A stretch of 64,000 nt of DNA from the NCBI RefSeq assembly GCF_003344625.1, contig NZ_QPKJ02000003.1, positions 496,001 through 560,000 of the forward strand, read 5' to 3'. Source of the DNA: Solirubrobacter deserti. GTDB taxonomy: Bacteria > Actinomycetota > Thermoleophilia > Solirubrobacterales > Solirubrobacteraceae. The position numbers were made by a program, and so were the translations under genes. The stretch's first letter is position 1; the number at the start of each line of letters is the position of its first letter. Shown here one piece after another: positions 1 through 7,650 of the stretch. Below the pieces are notes generated by a model that made no database searches, was not told where the DNA came from, and saw only the letters and a program-made list of their open reading frames with translations.

Positions 1-269
1 CGCTCCGCGGGATCGCCCGTCGCGGGGTCGGGCGCGAACGCGCCGCGGCGTGCCGCCTTCCGGCGATGGTTGGCGAGCACCTTGCCCGCCACGGCGTACA
101 GCCACGGCAGCGGGTGCTCGAGCCGCCGCGGCAGCTTGCGCCACGCGACGACGAAGGTCTCGGCCGCGAGATCCTCGACCTCGTCCCGCGGCGCCCGGCG
201 CGCGAAGTACGCGCAGACGGCGGCGTGGTGGGTCTCGTAGATCACGCGGAACGCGTGCGGATCGTTCAC
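1..269 (-). CDS. ECF-type RNA polymerase sigma factor, N-terminal part (cut by window edge)
   Basis: The product would direct RNA polymerase to a small set of promoters. The visible ~89 residues carry a sigma-70 region 2: after the GTG start comes AFRVIYETHHAAVCAYF, then EDLAAETFVVAWRKL and PWLYAVAGKVLANHRR, matching the core-binding and -10-recognition helices of ECF sigma factors. Region 4 lies beyond the window. The start is the GTG at 267-269, because no better start lies between it and the stop of the oxidoreductase gene 30 bp upstream. The same strand and short gap suggest it may be the last gene of the esterase/ATP-grasp operon. No anti-sigma gene is visible. Confidence 0.8.
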   Translation of the reverse strand, partial: MNDPHAFRVIYETHHAAVCAYFARRAPRDEVEDLAAETFVVAWRKLPRRLEHPLPWLYAVAGKVLANHRRKAARRGAFAPDPATGDPAE

Positions 270-299
270 ACCCCCTGTCTGTCGCGAGCGCGCCACGCC

Positions 300-980
300 T
301 TACATGATCGAGAGCTTCCCCTGCTTGTGGTCGCCGAACGCAGCCAGCGCGTCGGGGACCTCGCCGAAGTTGAACGCCTCGCAGATCGGGACGCGGATCG
401 AGTGCGCGTCGATCACCTCCGCCAGCCGGGCCATCGACCCGGACGCGGCGCGGATGCCGGGCGCAGGCGTGACGAAGTCGATCACGTGGTCGGTCTCCGG
501 GCGCTCGCCGCGCGGCACGACCGCGGACGCGCCCAGGCCCTTGAGGAACGCCTCGTCGATCGCCAGCCCCGGAGCGATCACCGTCGCGCCCGCCGCCGCG
601 CACAGCTGGACGGCGAACGAGCCGGCGCCGCCGTTGGCGCCCAGGATCAGCACGCTCTCGCCCGCGCGCAGCCCGAGTGACTCGACGTAGACGAGCGCGA
701 ACAGCCCCGCGACCGGCGCGGCCCCGGCCTCGGCCATGCTGAGCGACTTCGGCTTGGGCGCGACGAAGTCGCCCGCGGAGATCCGCTCGGCCCACGCGCC
801 GCCCCACACGAAGCCGAACACCTCGGCGCCGTCCTCGGTCACGCCCGCGAAGTCGTGCCCCAGGACCCCGTCGGTGAAGCGGTCGACGTTGTTGACCGAC
901 GTCGCCCGCACGGCGACCACGTTCCCGGTCGGCTCGGCGAGGTCATCGCGCAGCTGGGGCCCCGCGACCCAGCCTTTCAT
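300..980 (-). CDS. Short NAD(P)H:quinone oxidoreductase of the zinc-free MDR family
   Basis: A medium-chain dehydrogenase/reductase (226 aa), probably an NADPH-dependent quinone or enone reductase. Visible marks are the GroES-like N-domain element VNNVDRF followed by LGHDFAGV, and the nucleotide-binding motif LILGANGGAGSFAVQL at about residues 117-132. The usual zinc-binding cysteines are absent. Family members are usually 310-340 aa. Here the loops between the N-terminal strands and parts of the C-domain are missing, but the frame is open throughout, so it looks compact rather than broken. Its ATG overlaps the stop of the ATP-grasp gene (ATGA), implying translational coupling. The substrate cannot be read from the sequence. 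Confidence 0.75.
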   Translation of the reverse strand: MKGWVAGPQLRDDLAEPTGNVVAVRATSVNNVDRFTDGVLGHDFAGVTEDGAEVFGFVWGGAWAERISAGDFVAPKPKSLSMAEAGAAPVAGLFALVYVESLGLRAGESVLILGANGGAGSFAVQLCAAAGATVIAPGLAIDEAFLKGLGASAVVPRGERPETDHVIDFVTPAPGIRAASGSMARLAEVIDAHSIRVPICEAFNFGEVPDALAAFGDHKQGKLSIM

Positions 981-2224
981 GCGTGCTGCGGGTCGCGCCC
1001 GCGCTCGCGCACCCACAGCCCGATGCGCCCGCGGAACAGGTCGAGGAACTGCTCCTGCTCGTGCGCGGGATAGGTCTCGCGCACGAGCCGCACGAGCAGC
1101 GCGTCGAAGTCGCTCGAGGCCACCCAGTCCAGCATCAGCTCGTCCACGTGCTTGAGCGCCGTCCCGCAGAACTCGGCGTACTCCTCGACCTGGAAGTACT
1201 CGTCGGCGAGCTTGCGGTACGCGGCGAGCTTCTCGCGATAGGAGAGGTCCTCGCGGTCGCCGATCTCGAAGTAGCGGCGCGTGTCCATGTCCACTACGCG
1301 CGACTCGCGCCCGGTCACCGTGCAGAAGATCGTCCACTTCAGCAGCGCGGAGATCGCCCACGGGAAGTAGTAGTGCAGCGAGGTGAGCGCGACGTCCGGG
1401 GAGGCGTTGGCGTAGTCGATCGGGTGCGCCTCGGTCCCGCGCACGAGCGTCTCGCACGAGTTGAACTCCCAGCGGAAGAACGCGTTGATCAGCCGCGAGA
1501 TCGTGATGATCTCCTCGCCCGTCTCCGGCGCGAGGAAGTCGTGCGAGATCGCGTAGCGGTTGTGCATCGGCTGGTCGGGCTGGAAGTCCATGACCATCGT
1601 CTCGGCGCCGATGCTCAACGATCGCGCGAACTTGTCGAACCCCTCGATCGACTCCTGCAGGTGCATCAGCCGCTCGCCGGACTCGTCGTAGGCCTCCATC
1701 AGCTGCTCGTGCGACTTGATCCGCGTGACGCCGACCCACTGGCCACCGTCGTAGGGCTTCATGAACAGCGGATAGCCGATGTTCTGCGCGATCGCGCCGA
1801 GGTCGAACGGCCGGTTGTACTTGGCCGCCGTGTACTCGAAGCGCGTGTTCTCGGGTGGGTTCTTGTGCGGCACCAGCACCGTCTGCGGCACCTTGAGCCC
1901 GAGCCGGATCATCGCGCAGTAGGCCGCGTGCTTCTCCATCGCCTGGAACGTGAACGGCGAGTTGAGCAGGTACACGTCGTCCATCAGCGCGACCTTCTTC
2001 AGCCACTCGCGCGGGACGAAGTACCACCACGCGAGCCGGTCGACGACGAGGTCGTAGCGGGGCTTGTCGCGCAGGTCGAAAGGCTCGATCGTGATCCGCT
2101 CGGAGCGCAGGTGGTGCGTCGAGTCCCCGTGCTTGACCGGGCCGACGCGCTCGAGCAGCGTCTCGAAGGCGCGCGGCCAGTCCTCCTCGGTGCCGAGCAG
2201 CAGGCCGATCAGATGCGAAGACAT
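977..2224 (-). CDS. ATP-grasp ligase of unknown substrate
   Basis: A 415-aa ATP-grasp protein, a fold that joins a carboxylate (via an acyl phosphate) to an amine or thiol. The ATP-grasp core covers about residues 110-320. YPLFMKPYDGGQWVGV is the lysine-bearing nucleotide-binding strand, and RWEFNSCETL followed by IDYANASPDVA supplies acidic and Asn metal ligands typical of RimK/D-Ala-D-Ala-ligase relatives. The N-terminal third is a likely pre-ATP-grasp domain. It starts one base into the stop of the upstream esterase (TGATG), and its own stop overlaps the oxidoreductase start. The tight packing with two esterases suggests one pathway building and cleaving an amide or ester product. The substrate is unknown. 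Confidence 0.8.
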   Translation of the reverse strand: MSSHLIGLLLGTEEDWPRAFETLLERVGPVKHGDSTHHLRSERITIEPFDLRDKPRYDLVVDRLAWWYFVPREWLKKVALMDDVYLLNSPFTFQAMEKHAAYCAMIRLGLKVPQTVLVPHKNPPENTRFEYTAAKYNRPFDLGAIAQNIGYPLFMKPYDGGQWVGVTRIKSHEQLMEAYDESGERLMHLQESIEGFDKFARSLSIGAETMVMDFQPDQPMHNRYAISHDFLAPETGEEIITISRLINAFFRWEFNSCETLVRGTEAHPIDYANASPDVALTSLHYYFPWAISALLKWTIFCTVTGRESRVVDMDTRRYFEIGDREDLSYREKLAAYRKLADEYFQVEEYAEFCGTALKHVDELMLDWVASSDFDALLVRLVRETYPAHEQEQFLDLFRGRIGLWVRERGRDPQHA

Positions 2225-2961
2225 CAGCAGAACCTCGGGAGGTGGTGGGCCAGTTGCGCGCGCCAGGAGTGCCAGTCGTGGGGCACGTCATGCCCCCACA
2301 GGTCGAGCTCGTGGCGGATTCCCTTCTCGGCGAGCAGGCCGGCCAGCCGCCGCGTGGAGTCCAGCGATCCGGTCGTGTCCTCCCACTGGCCTTGGCCGCA
2401 GATCAGCAGCAGGCTCAAGCGGGACCGCAGCCACTCGAGGTGGTCGCCGCCGAGGTGCCCGACGTAGTCGATCGGGTTGTTGAAGTACGTCTGCTCCCCG
2501 CGCTCGCCCCACGCGCTCCAGCTCGACGGGTCGTAGTTGCCGCTCATCGCGATCGCGAGCGGGAACAGGTCGGCGCGCTTGAAGGCGAAGTTGACCGCGT
2601 GGAAGGCGCCGAGGCTGGCCCCCGTGGTGACGATGTCCCCGCCCGTGTCGTGCTGGATGAACGGCACGACCTGCTCGAGGATCCAGGACTCGTAGCGGCC
2701 GTGCTCGCGCGCGCGCTCCTCCAAGGAGAGATTGCGGTTCGACCATGACCCGGAGTCGAAGGAGTCGACGCAGTAGAGCTTCACGCGCCCCCCGTCGATC
2801 AGCTCGCCGACCGCGCCGAGCATCCCGTTGTCGCGCCAGTCGTAGGCCTTGCCGCCCTCGGACGGGAACACCAGCACCGCCCGCCCGTAGTGCCCGAACA
2901 CCGCGACCGTGCCGGCCGTGCCGATCGCGGGCGAGTACAGCTCGTGGTGGGCGTGGTTCAT
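2224..2961 (-). CDS. Alpha/beta-hydrolase esterase (EsterD/PHB-depolymerase-like)
   Basis: A 245-aa serine esterase of the putative-esterase family. The nucleophile elbow is VTTGASLGAFHAVNF (about residues 111-125). A C-terminal GHDVPHDWHSWR supplies the catalytic histidine, and an acidic residue between them is expected. There is no signal peptide or membrane segment, so it should be cytoplasmic. The start overlaps the stop of the upstream Fes-like esterase by 4 bp (ATGA), and its stop shares a base with the ATP-grasp ATG, so all three are almost certainly on one transcript. Relatives hydrolyse carboxylic esters or thioesters; the natural substrate here is unknown. Confidence 0.8.
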   Translation of the reverse strand: MNHAHHELYSPAIGTAGTVAVFGHYGRAVLVFPSEGGKAYDWRDNGMLGAVGELIDGGRVKLYCVDSFDSGSWSNRNLSLEERAREHGRYESWILEQVVPFIQHDTGGDIVTTGASLGAFHAVNFAFKRADLFPLAIAMSGNYDPSSWSAWGERGEQTYFNNPIDYVGHLGGDHLEWLRSRLSLLLICGQGQWEDTTGSLDSTRRLAGLLAEKGIRHELDLWGHDVPHDWHSWRAQLAHHLPRFC

Positions 2962-3986
2962 CGCGGGGTCCAGGCGCGCTTGAGCAGTTCGGTCAGGTGC
3001 GGGTCGAAGGCGTCACGCCAGCCGACGTAGTTGTGCATATCCGGGACCTCGACGAGAGACACCTCGTATCCCTGCTCCTCGAGCGCGCGGGCCATCGCGC
3101 GGTTGTTGTCCGCGTTCTCCTCGGCCGCGCCGACCGTGAGCGTCACGGGCACGGGGAACGCGTACTCGCCGCCGCGGCCCGTGTCGCGGACGAAGCGGGT
3201 GATGCGCGTATAGCGGGAGAAGCCGCTCTCATGGCGGTCATAGCGCGGCATGAAGTAGGAGCCGGACTGCAGGAACAGGCCGGCGAACGCGCGTGGGAAG
3301 CGGCGCTGGGCGGCCAGCATCGCGAGCGCGCCGAGGCTCGCGCCCATGCCCACCGGCGCGCCGATCAGGCCGAAGGCGCCGCGCAGCTGGGGCAGGATGT
3401 CGCCGTCGAGCACGCGGCTGTAAACCGCGCTCGCCGAGTACCAGTTGTCGCGGTCACCCGGCTGCAGCAGCGCGACCCGGAACGGCGGGAGCGTCCCTTT
3501 GGCCTGCATCACGCCCGCGTAGTGGGTGAGGCGGGAGAGCTGGTCGTACTCCGGGCCGTCGTTGGCCAGCAGCAGCCGCGCGGGCGTGCCCGGCGGGTAC
3601 TCCTCGGGCGACCACACGCGCACCGCGACGTTCGAGCCCAGCCCGCGCCCACGGACCTCCGCGTCGTCGTAGCGCCCGGGGGCCGGCTCGGCCTCCAGCC
3701 ACGCGGGCGCCTCGTAGCCGGCCCGCTCGAGCACGGACTTGTCGCCGAACGCGCCCGGTGCGCGCTTCTCGGTCCCCGGGTCGAGGATGTGCTCGGTCCC
3801 GCCGCCGGCGTGGTCGACCTCGAGCTTGTACTCGAGCCGCTGCACGTCCGCCAGCTCGACGTCGAGCACCCAGGCCTCGCCGTCGCGCGTGAACGTCCGC
3901 TGCTCGTCCGTCAGGTGCAGGTCGCTGGAGAGCCGCACCGCGGAGTACGCGCCGTCCGGATCCTCGAGTCGCAGCACCTCCCCCAT
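2958..3986 (-). CDS. Enterochelin-esterase-like hydrolase with N-terminal beta domain
   Basis: A 342-aa protein with the layout of Fes/IroD-type esterases. Residues 1-110 are beta-rich, with EYKLEVDHAGG resembling a CBM48/E-set fold. An alpha/beta-hydrolase domain follows, with nucleophile elbow PVGMGASLGALAML (about residue 215) and a C-terminal histidine in DMHNYVGWRDAF. It is the first gene of the operon; the ATG sits at 3984-3986. Fes relatives open siderophore trilactones, but no siderophore synthase or DtxR-type iron box is present here, so a siderophore role is not supported. It diverges from the Crp/Fnr-type gene across 152 bp. Confidence 0.78.
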   Translation of the reverse strand: MGEVLRLEDPDGAYSAVRLSSDLHLTDEQRTFTRDGEAWVLDVELADVQRLEYKLEVDHAGGGTEHILDPGTEKRAPGAFGDKSVLERAGYEAPAWLEAEPAPGRYDDAEVRGRGLGSNVAVRVWSPEEYPPGTPARLLLANDGPEYDQLSRLTHYAGVMQAKGTLPPFRVALLQPGDRDNWYSASAVYSRVLDGDILPQLRGAFGLIGAPVGMGASLGALAMLAAQRRFPRAFAGLFLQSGSYFMPRYDRHESGFSRYTRITRFVRDTGRGGEYAFPVPVTLTVGAAEENADNNRAMARALEEQGYEVSLVEVPDMHNYVGWRDAFDPHLTELLKRAWTPR

Positions 3987-4082
3987 GGCGCGGAAACCCT
4001 ACCCCCCGCCAGGGGGTGGCACCCGTCACCCTCCGGCGGCGGGCGACCGAAACCCTGGGTGAGCACCTCCTCCCGTCTCCCG

Positions 4083-4121
4083 CCGCGCGGCGCGCACGTG
4101 TTCTGTGTGCGCGCCGCGCGG
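4083..4121. promoter_or_regulatory. Perfect 15-bp inverted repeat between divergent genes (candidate operator)
   Basis: The arms 4083-4097 (CCGCGCGGCGCGCAC) and 4107-4121 are exact reverse complements around a 9-nt centre. The repeat lies 17 bp before the GTG of the Crp/Fnr-type gene and about 97 bp before the esterase operon. Crp-family proteins bind palindromes, so autoregulation and control of the operon are plausible. An RNA hairpin in the leader is the alternative. Confidence 0.5.
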
Positions 4122-4138
4122 TCGGGTACTACACCGGC

Positions 4139-4867
4139 GTGAGCGACTCGACCATCTCGATCGTCGACGCCGACCCCGACCTCGCCGAGCAGCTCGACGA
4201 CGCCGGGCTCGAACGCGCGCGCCACCAGGCACTCACCCGCGTGCAGCGCCTCTCGCCCGGCGAGTGGAACGTCGCGGACGCGCTCGAGCCGGACGTTCAC
4301 CACCGCGGGTTCTTGATCGTGGAAGGCCTGCTGTCGCGCGAGGTTGACGTGCTCGGGCGCCACTGCATCGAGCTGATCGGGCCGTGCGACGTGATGCGGC
4401 CGTGGAGCTGGGACGACGCCGGCTCACACGTGCACGCCGAGGTCGGTTGGGAGGTGCTCGAGCCGACCAAGCTCGCCGTGCTCGACCACGCCCTCGTCAC
4501 CCGCATCAACCCGTGGCCGCAGCTCGGCGTCGAGCTCTTCAACCGCGGCACGCGGCGCGCGCACCACCTGGCGGTCGCGCTCGCGATCGCGCACCACAAC
4601 CGGGTCGAGGACCGGCTGCTGCTCACGCTCTGGCACCTCGCGGAGCGTTGGGGGAAGGTCACACCCGACGGGATCCTCGTGCCGCTGCCGCTCTCCCACG
4701 AGCGACTGGCGAGCATCGTCGGCGCCCACCGACCGTCGGTGACGACGGCGATGGGCGCGCTGAGCAAGGCGGGCAAGGTCAGCCGCCGCGAGGACGGCAA
4801 CTGGCTGCTGCACGGCGAGCCGCCCGAGAAGCTGCGCCACCACAAGCTGGCGGCGGCGCTCTCCTAG
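4139..4867 (+). CDS. Crp/Fnr-family transcriptional regulator
   Basis: A 242-aa regulator with an N-terminal cyclic-nucleotide-binding-like beta-roll (about residues 20-140) and a C-terminal winged helix of the HTH_Crp type (about 160-230). The recognition-helix region reads LASIVGAHRPSVTTAMGALSKAG, matching the Crp pattern in which helix 2 follows LA..VG..R..V. The GTG at 4139 is preferred over an in-frame ATG at 4016, because the longer version adds 41 arginine-rich residues and would place the inverted repeat inside the coding region. The ligand is unknown; the canonical Crp cAMP-binding arginine/serine pair is not obvious. Its stop (TAG) interleaves with the stop of the convergent downstream gene. 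Confidence 0.82.
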   Translation: MSDSTISIVDADPDLAEQLDDAGLERARHQALTRVQRLSPGEWNVADALEPDVHHRGFLIVEGLLSREVDVLGRHCIELIGPCDVMRPWSWDDAGSHVHAEVGWEVLEPTKLAVLDHALVTRINPWPQLGVELFNRGTRRAHHLAVALAIAHHNRVEDRLLLTLWHLAERWGKVTPDGILVPLPLSHERLASIVGAHRPSVTTAMGALSKAGKVSRREDGNWLLHGEPPEKLRHHKLAAALS

Positions 4868-5487
4868 AGCGTGAGCGCCTTGACGAGCGTCTCGTTGACC
4901 GTGTAGTACAGGCGCTCGCCGAACCAGTGGGAGTTGCGGGAGATGGCCAGGTTCGTCACCTGCGTGCCGTCCGGCTCGAGCGCGCGGTCGCCCTTGCCGT
5001 CGACGATCCGCGACCGCTGCCAGCACGTGTACGCGATCCCGCCATTGCGGAAGAACACGGCGTCGATGACACCGCCGAAGTCGCCGGCCGACACGCCGTC
5101 GCACGGCTTGGTGTTGAACACGGCCTTGGCCTTCTGGGCGTCCCAGGTGCCGGCGATGCGCGACTCGCTCGCGCCGCCCTCGAAGTGGCGGATCGCGCCG
5201 ATATAGCGGCCGTCGACGATCTCGAAGCGGTCGCGTTCGATCGAGTCCAGGCCGGCGTCGCGCGCCTGGAAGAGCGTGAAGCGGCGCCCGGTGGACGTCC
5301 AGCAGCCGTAGATGCGCTCGCGGCGCGTGTCGGAGCGCTGCCGCTTCTCCTTGACGGCGACCACGCGCACGGAGCCGGACGCGGCGAGCAGCCTGCCGCC
5401 TTCGCGGGTGCAGCTCTTGGGCGCCGCCTGGGCGGCCGGGGCGAGCAGGGCGAACAGGGCGAGGGTCAAAACGGCGGGGCGGATCAT
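4864..5487 (-). CDS. Secreted protein of unknown function
   Basis: A 207-aa protein with a clean signal peptide: MIRPAVLTLALFALLAPAAQA then APKSC, with an AxA cleavage site near residue 21. The mature part is small and beta-rich, with four cysteines (in PKSC, YGCW, TKPCDG and YTCW) that could form two disulfides. I do not recognise a family. The ATG at 5485-5487 is chosen because it puts the signal peptide at the N-terminus; the frame stays open further upstream. It is convergent with the Crp/Fnr-type gene and followed upstream by the TetR gene on the same strand after about 35 bp. Confidence 0.7.
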   Translation of the reverse strand: MIRPAVLTLALFALLAPAAQAAPKSCTREGGRLLAASGSVRVVAVKEKRQRSDTRRERIYGCWTSTGRRFTLFQARDAGLDSIERDRFEIVDGRYIGAIRHFEGGASESRIAGTWDAQKAKAVFNTKPCDGVSAGDFGGVIDAVFFRNGGIAYTCWQRSRIVDGKGDRALEPDGTQVTNLAISRNSHWFGERLYYTVNETLVKALTL

Positions 5488-5522
5488 GGATTGATCCTGG
5501 CCGCCGCCGGACGGCGTTCCCC

Positions 5523-6143
5523 TCACCCTGAGGTGGTGTCGGCCTCCACCTTGGCGATCAGCGCCTGCAGGCCGAGCTCGAAGCCGAGGTCGTCGATGTC
5601 GCCGCCCTCCGTCGCGTGCAGCGCGGCCGCGAGGTGCGGGAAGTCGTCCTCGTAGTCGGCGGCCGGGCGGTCGAAGCCGCCCTTGAAGGTCTCGATCGCC
5701 GAGCCCAGCACGAGGTAGTCGATCGCGGCCATCACCGTCGCGGCGTAGCGCGGCTCCCAGCCGAAGCGCGCGAAGCGGGCGAACATGTCGTCGTAGGCGC
5801 GCAGGGCGACGGTGTGGCGGACGGGCCGGCTGGCGATGATCGCGACCAGCTCGGGCCGCACGCTGAACGCGCGCCGGTAGGAGCGGGCGAACTCGACCAG
5901 CCCGACGCGCCAATCCTCGTGGTCGAGCGCCGACGGATCGACGGTCTCGTCGACGATCCCGTGCATCTCGTCGAGGAGGTCGTCGCGATTGGCGATGTGG
6001 TTGTAGAGCGAGGGTCCTTCGACGCCCAGCCGCTTGGCGAGCTTGCGCGTCGTCAGGTGCTCGATGCCCTCCTCCTCCACGAGGCGCAGCGCCTCCTCCG
6101 CGATGCCGCGGCGGCTGAGGATCGGCTTCGGGGGGCGAGCCAC
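5523..6143 (-). CDS. TetR-family transcriptional repressor
   Basis: A 206-aa TetR protein. The N-terminal helix-turn-helix reads EHLTTRKLAKRLGVEGPSLYNHI (about residues 28-50), very close to TetR itself. The C-terminal half is the larger helical ligand-binding domain of the TetR_C group. The start is GTG at 6141-6143. It is divergent from a permease/amidohydrolase pair, with tandem palindromes in between. The simplest reading is that it represses both directions and is released by the permease substrate or a breakdown product. The ligand is not evident. Confidence 0.88.
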   Translation of the reverse strand: MARPPKPILSRRGIAEEALRLVEEEGIEHLTTRKLAKRLGVEGPSLYNHIANRDDLLDEMHGIVDETVDPSALDHEDWRVGLVEFARSYRRAFSVRPELVAIIASRPVRHTVALRAYDDMFARFARFGWEPRYAATVMAAIDYLVLGSAIETFKGGFDRPAADYEDDFPHLAAALHATEGGDIDDLGFELGLQALIAKVEADTTSG

Positions 6144-6149
6144 CTTGAC

Positions 6150-6189
6150 AAAACTAGCAGCGTTAGTTCAGACTAGCGCCGCTAGTTTT
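6150..6189. promoter_or_regulatory. Tandem TetR-type operators
   Basis: Two 15-bp palindromes sit between the divergent tetR-like and permease genes: ACTAGCAGCGTTAGT at 6153-6167 and ACTAGCGCCGCTAGT at 6172-6186. They share ACTAGCnnCGyTAGT, and their centres are 19 bp apart. The outer arms AAAACTAGC (6150-6158) and GCTAGTTTT (6181-6189) are also exact reverse complements. The AT content is far above the surroundings. A Shine-Dalgarno AAAGGAG for the permease follows at 6193-6199. Confidence 0.75.
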
Positions 6190-6204
6190 CCCAAAGGAGC
6201 GACG

Positions 6205-7650
6205 ATGGCAGCGATGACGACCGTGACTGAGCCGTTCGATGTGCCCAAGGAAGGGGATGCGCAACGCTTGAACGAGCTCGGCTACGAGCAGGAGCTCAAG
6301 CGTGGGATGGGCATCTTCGACTCCGTCGCGATGGGCTTCGCGACGATCTCGCCGGTCGTCGGGCTGTACGCCGTGGCGCTCATCGGCATGGTCGTGGCCG
6401 GCGCAGCGTGGGTGTGGGTGTTGCCCGTGGCGCTGGCTGGGCAGTGTCTGCTGATGAGCGTCTACGCCGAGCTGGCCGGCAAGTTCCCGCTCGCCAACGG
6501 CGCGTACCAGTGGAGCCGCCGGCTCGTCGGCCCGCGCTACGGCTGGTTCAACGGCTGGGTGGCGCTGTGCGCCTACGCGGTCGCGAACACGACGATCGCC
6601 TATCTGGGCGCGCCGTGGGCGTTGACGCTGCTCGGCATCACCGCGACGCCCGCCGCGATCGTGATCACCGGCGCGGTGCTCGTGCTCGTGTGCTCGGTGA
6701 TCAACGCGTTCGGCGTGGACGCGCTCAAGGGCGCGCTGCGGCTGGGCGTCGGCGCGGAGGCGATCGCGTCGATCGGCGTCGGGCTCGCGCTGCTGCTGGT
6801 GTTCCGCGAGCAGGACTTCGCCGTCCTGTTCGACTCCTTCGGGACGGAGGCGCTGAGCGGCGGCTCGACGTTCGCCGCGCTGCTGGCCGCGCTGGCCGTC
6901 GGCGGCTGGGCGTTCATCGGCTTCGACGCGACGGTCGCGGCGGCGGAGGAGACCAAGGGCGCGGCCAAGCACGTCCCGCGTGCGGTCTGGATCGCGCTGC
7001 TGAGCGTCGGCGCGCTCGTGATCCTCAACGCGTTTGCGACCACGCTGGCGCACCCGAACCCGGCGGATGTGGCGGCGGGCAAGGACCTCGATCCGGTCTC
7101 CACGGCGGTCGTCGCCTCGTTCGGCGGCTGGGCGAGCAAGCCGTTCGCGGCCGTGGTGCTGCTGGCGTTCATCGCGTGCGGGATGGCGGCGCAGGGCGGC
7201 ACAGCGCGCGGCATCTACTCGATGGCCCGCGACGGCGTGCTCCCCGGCTCGAAGCTCCTGCGCACGGTCGACCGCCGCCAGGCGCCGATCGGCGGCATCG
7301 TCGCGACCACGATCGTCGCGTGGGCGGGCCTGCTGCTCGGCCTGGAGGCGACCGCGATCGGCTCACTGATCACGTTCGGCACGGCCGCGATCTTCGTCGC
7401 CTTCCTGCTGATCGCGGTCGCGGCGCTGTACGCGCGCACGCAGGGCGTCTTGTCGCGACGCGGCATGCTGTTGAACGTGCTCGCCGTCGTCTGGCTCGCG
7501 TTCGAGACGATCAACATCGCCTGGCCGCGCGCTTCGCTGGCGCCGCTGGACGCGCCGTGGTACCAGGTGTGGGCGGCCCCGATGGTGGTCGCGGCGATCA
7601 CGCTGGTCGGGCTGGTCTATCTCGTTGTGGCGCGGCCGGATGCCCGCTGA
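6205..7650 (+). CDS. APC-family amino acid/amine permease
   Basis: A 481-aa integral membrane protein of the APC superfamily with about 12 transmembrane helices. The family signature after the first cytoplasmic segment is GMGIFDSVAMGFATISPVVG, followed by GAYQWSRRLVGPRYGWFNGW in TM3. TM6 contains the WAFIGFD motif, typical of amino acid/choline/GABA permeases. The ATG at 6205 is supported by AAAGGAG 5 bp upstream. The last 11 bp overlap the amidohydrolase start, so the two are co-transcribed and the imported solute is probably an N-acyl or related compound hydrolysed by it. The exact substrate is not predictable. Confidence 0.85.
   Translation: MAAMTTVTEPFDVPKEGDAQRLNELGYEQELKRGMGIFDSVAMGFATISPVVGLYAVALIGMVVAGAAWVWVLPVALAGQCLLMSVYAELAGKFPLANGAYQWSRRLVGPRYGWFNGWVALCAYAVANTTIAYLGAPWALTLLGITATPAAIVITGAVLVLVCSVINAFGVDALKGALRLGVGAEAIASIGVGLALLLVFREQDFAVLFDSFGTEALSGGSTFAALLAALAVGGWAFIGFDATVAAAEETKGAAKHVPRAVWIALLSVGALVILNAFATTLAHPNPADVAAGKDLDPVSTAVVASFGGWASKPFAAVVLLAFIACGMAAQGGTARGIYSMARDGVLPGSKLLRTVDRRQAPIGGIVATTIVAWAGLLLGLEATAIGSLITFGTAAIFVAFLLIAVAALYARTQGVLSRRGMLLNVLAVVWLAFETINIAWPRASLAPLDAPWYQVWAAPMVVAAITLVGLVYLVVARPDAR

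Noticed and set aside
3987..4138. Iron box before the Fes-like esterase operon
   Set aside because: No TTAGG/CCTAA-type palindrome is present. The visible repeat is GC-rich and unlike DtxR or Fur sites, so a siderophore role is not supported.
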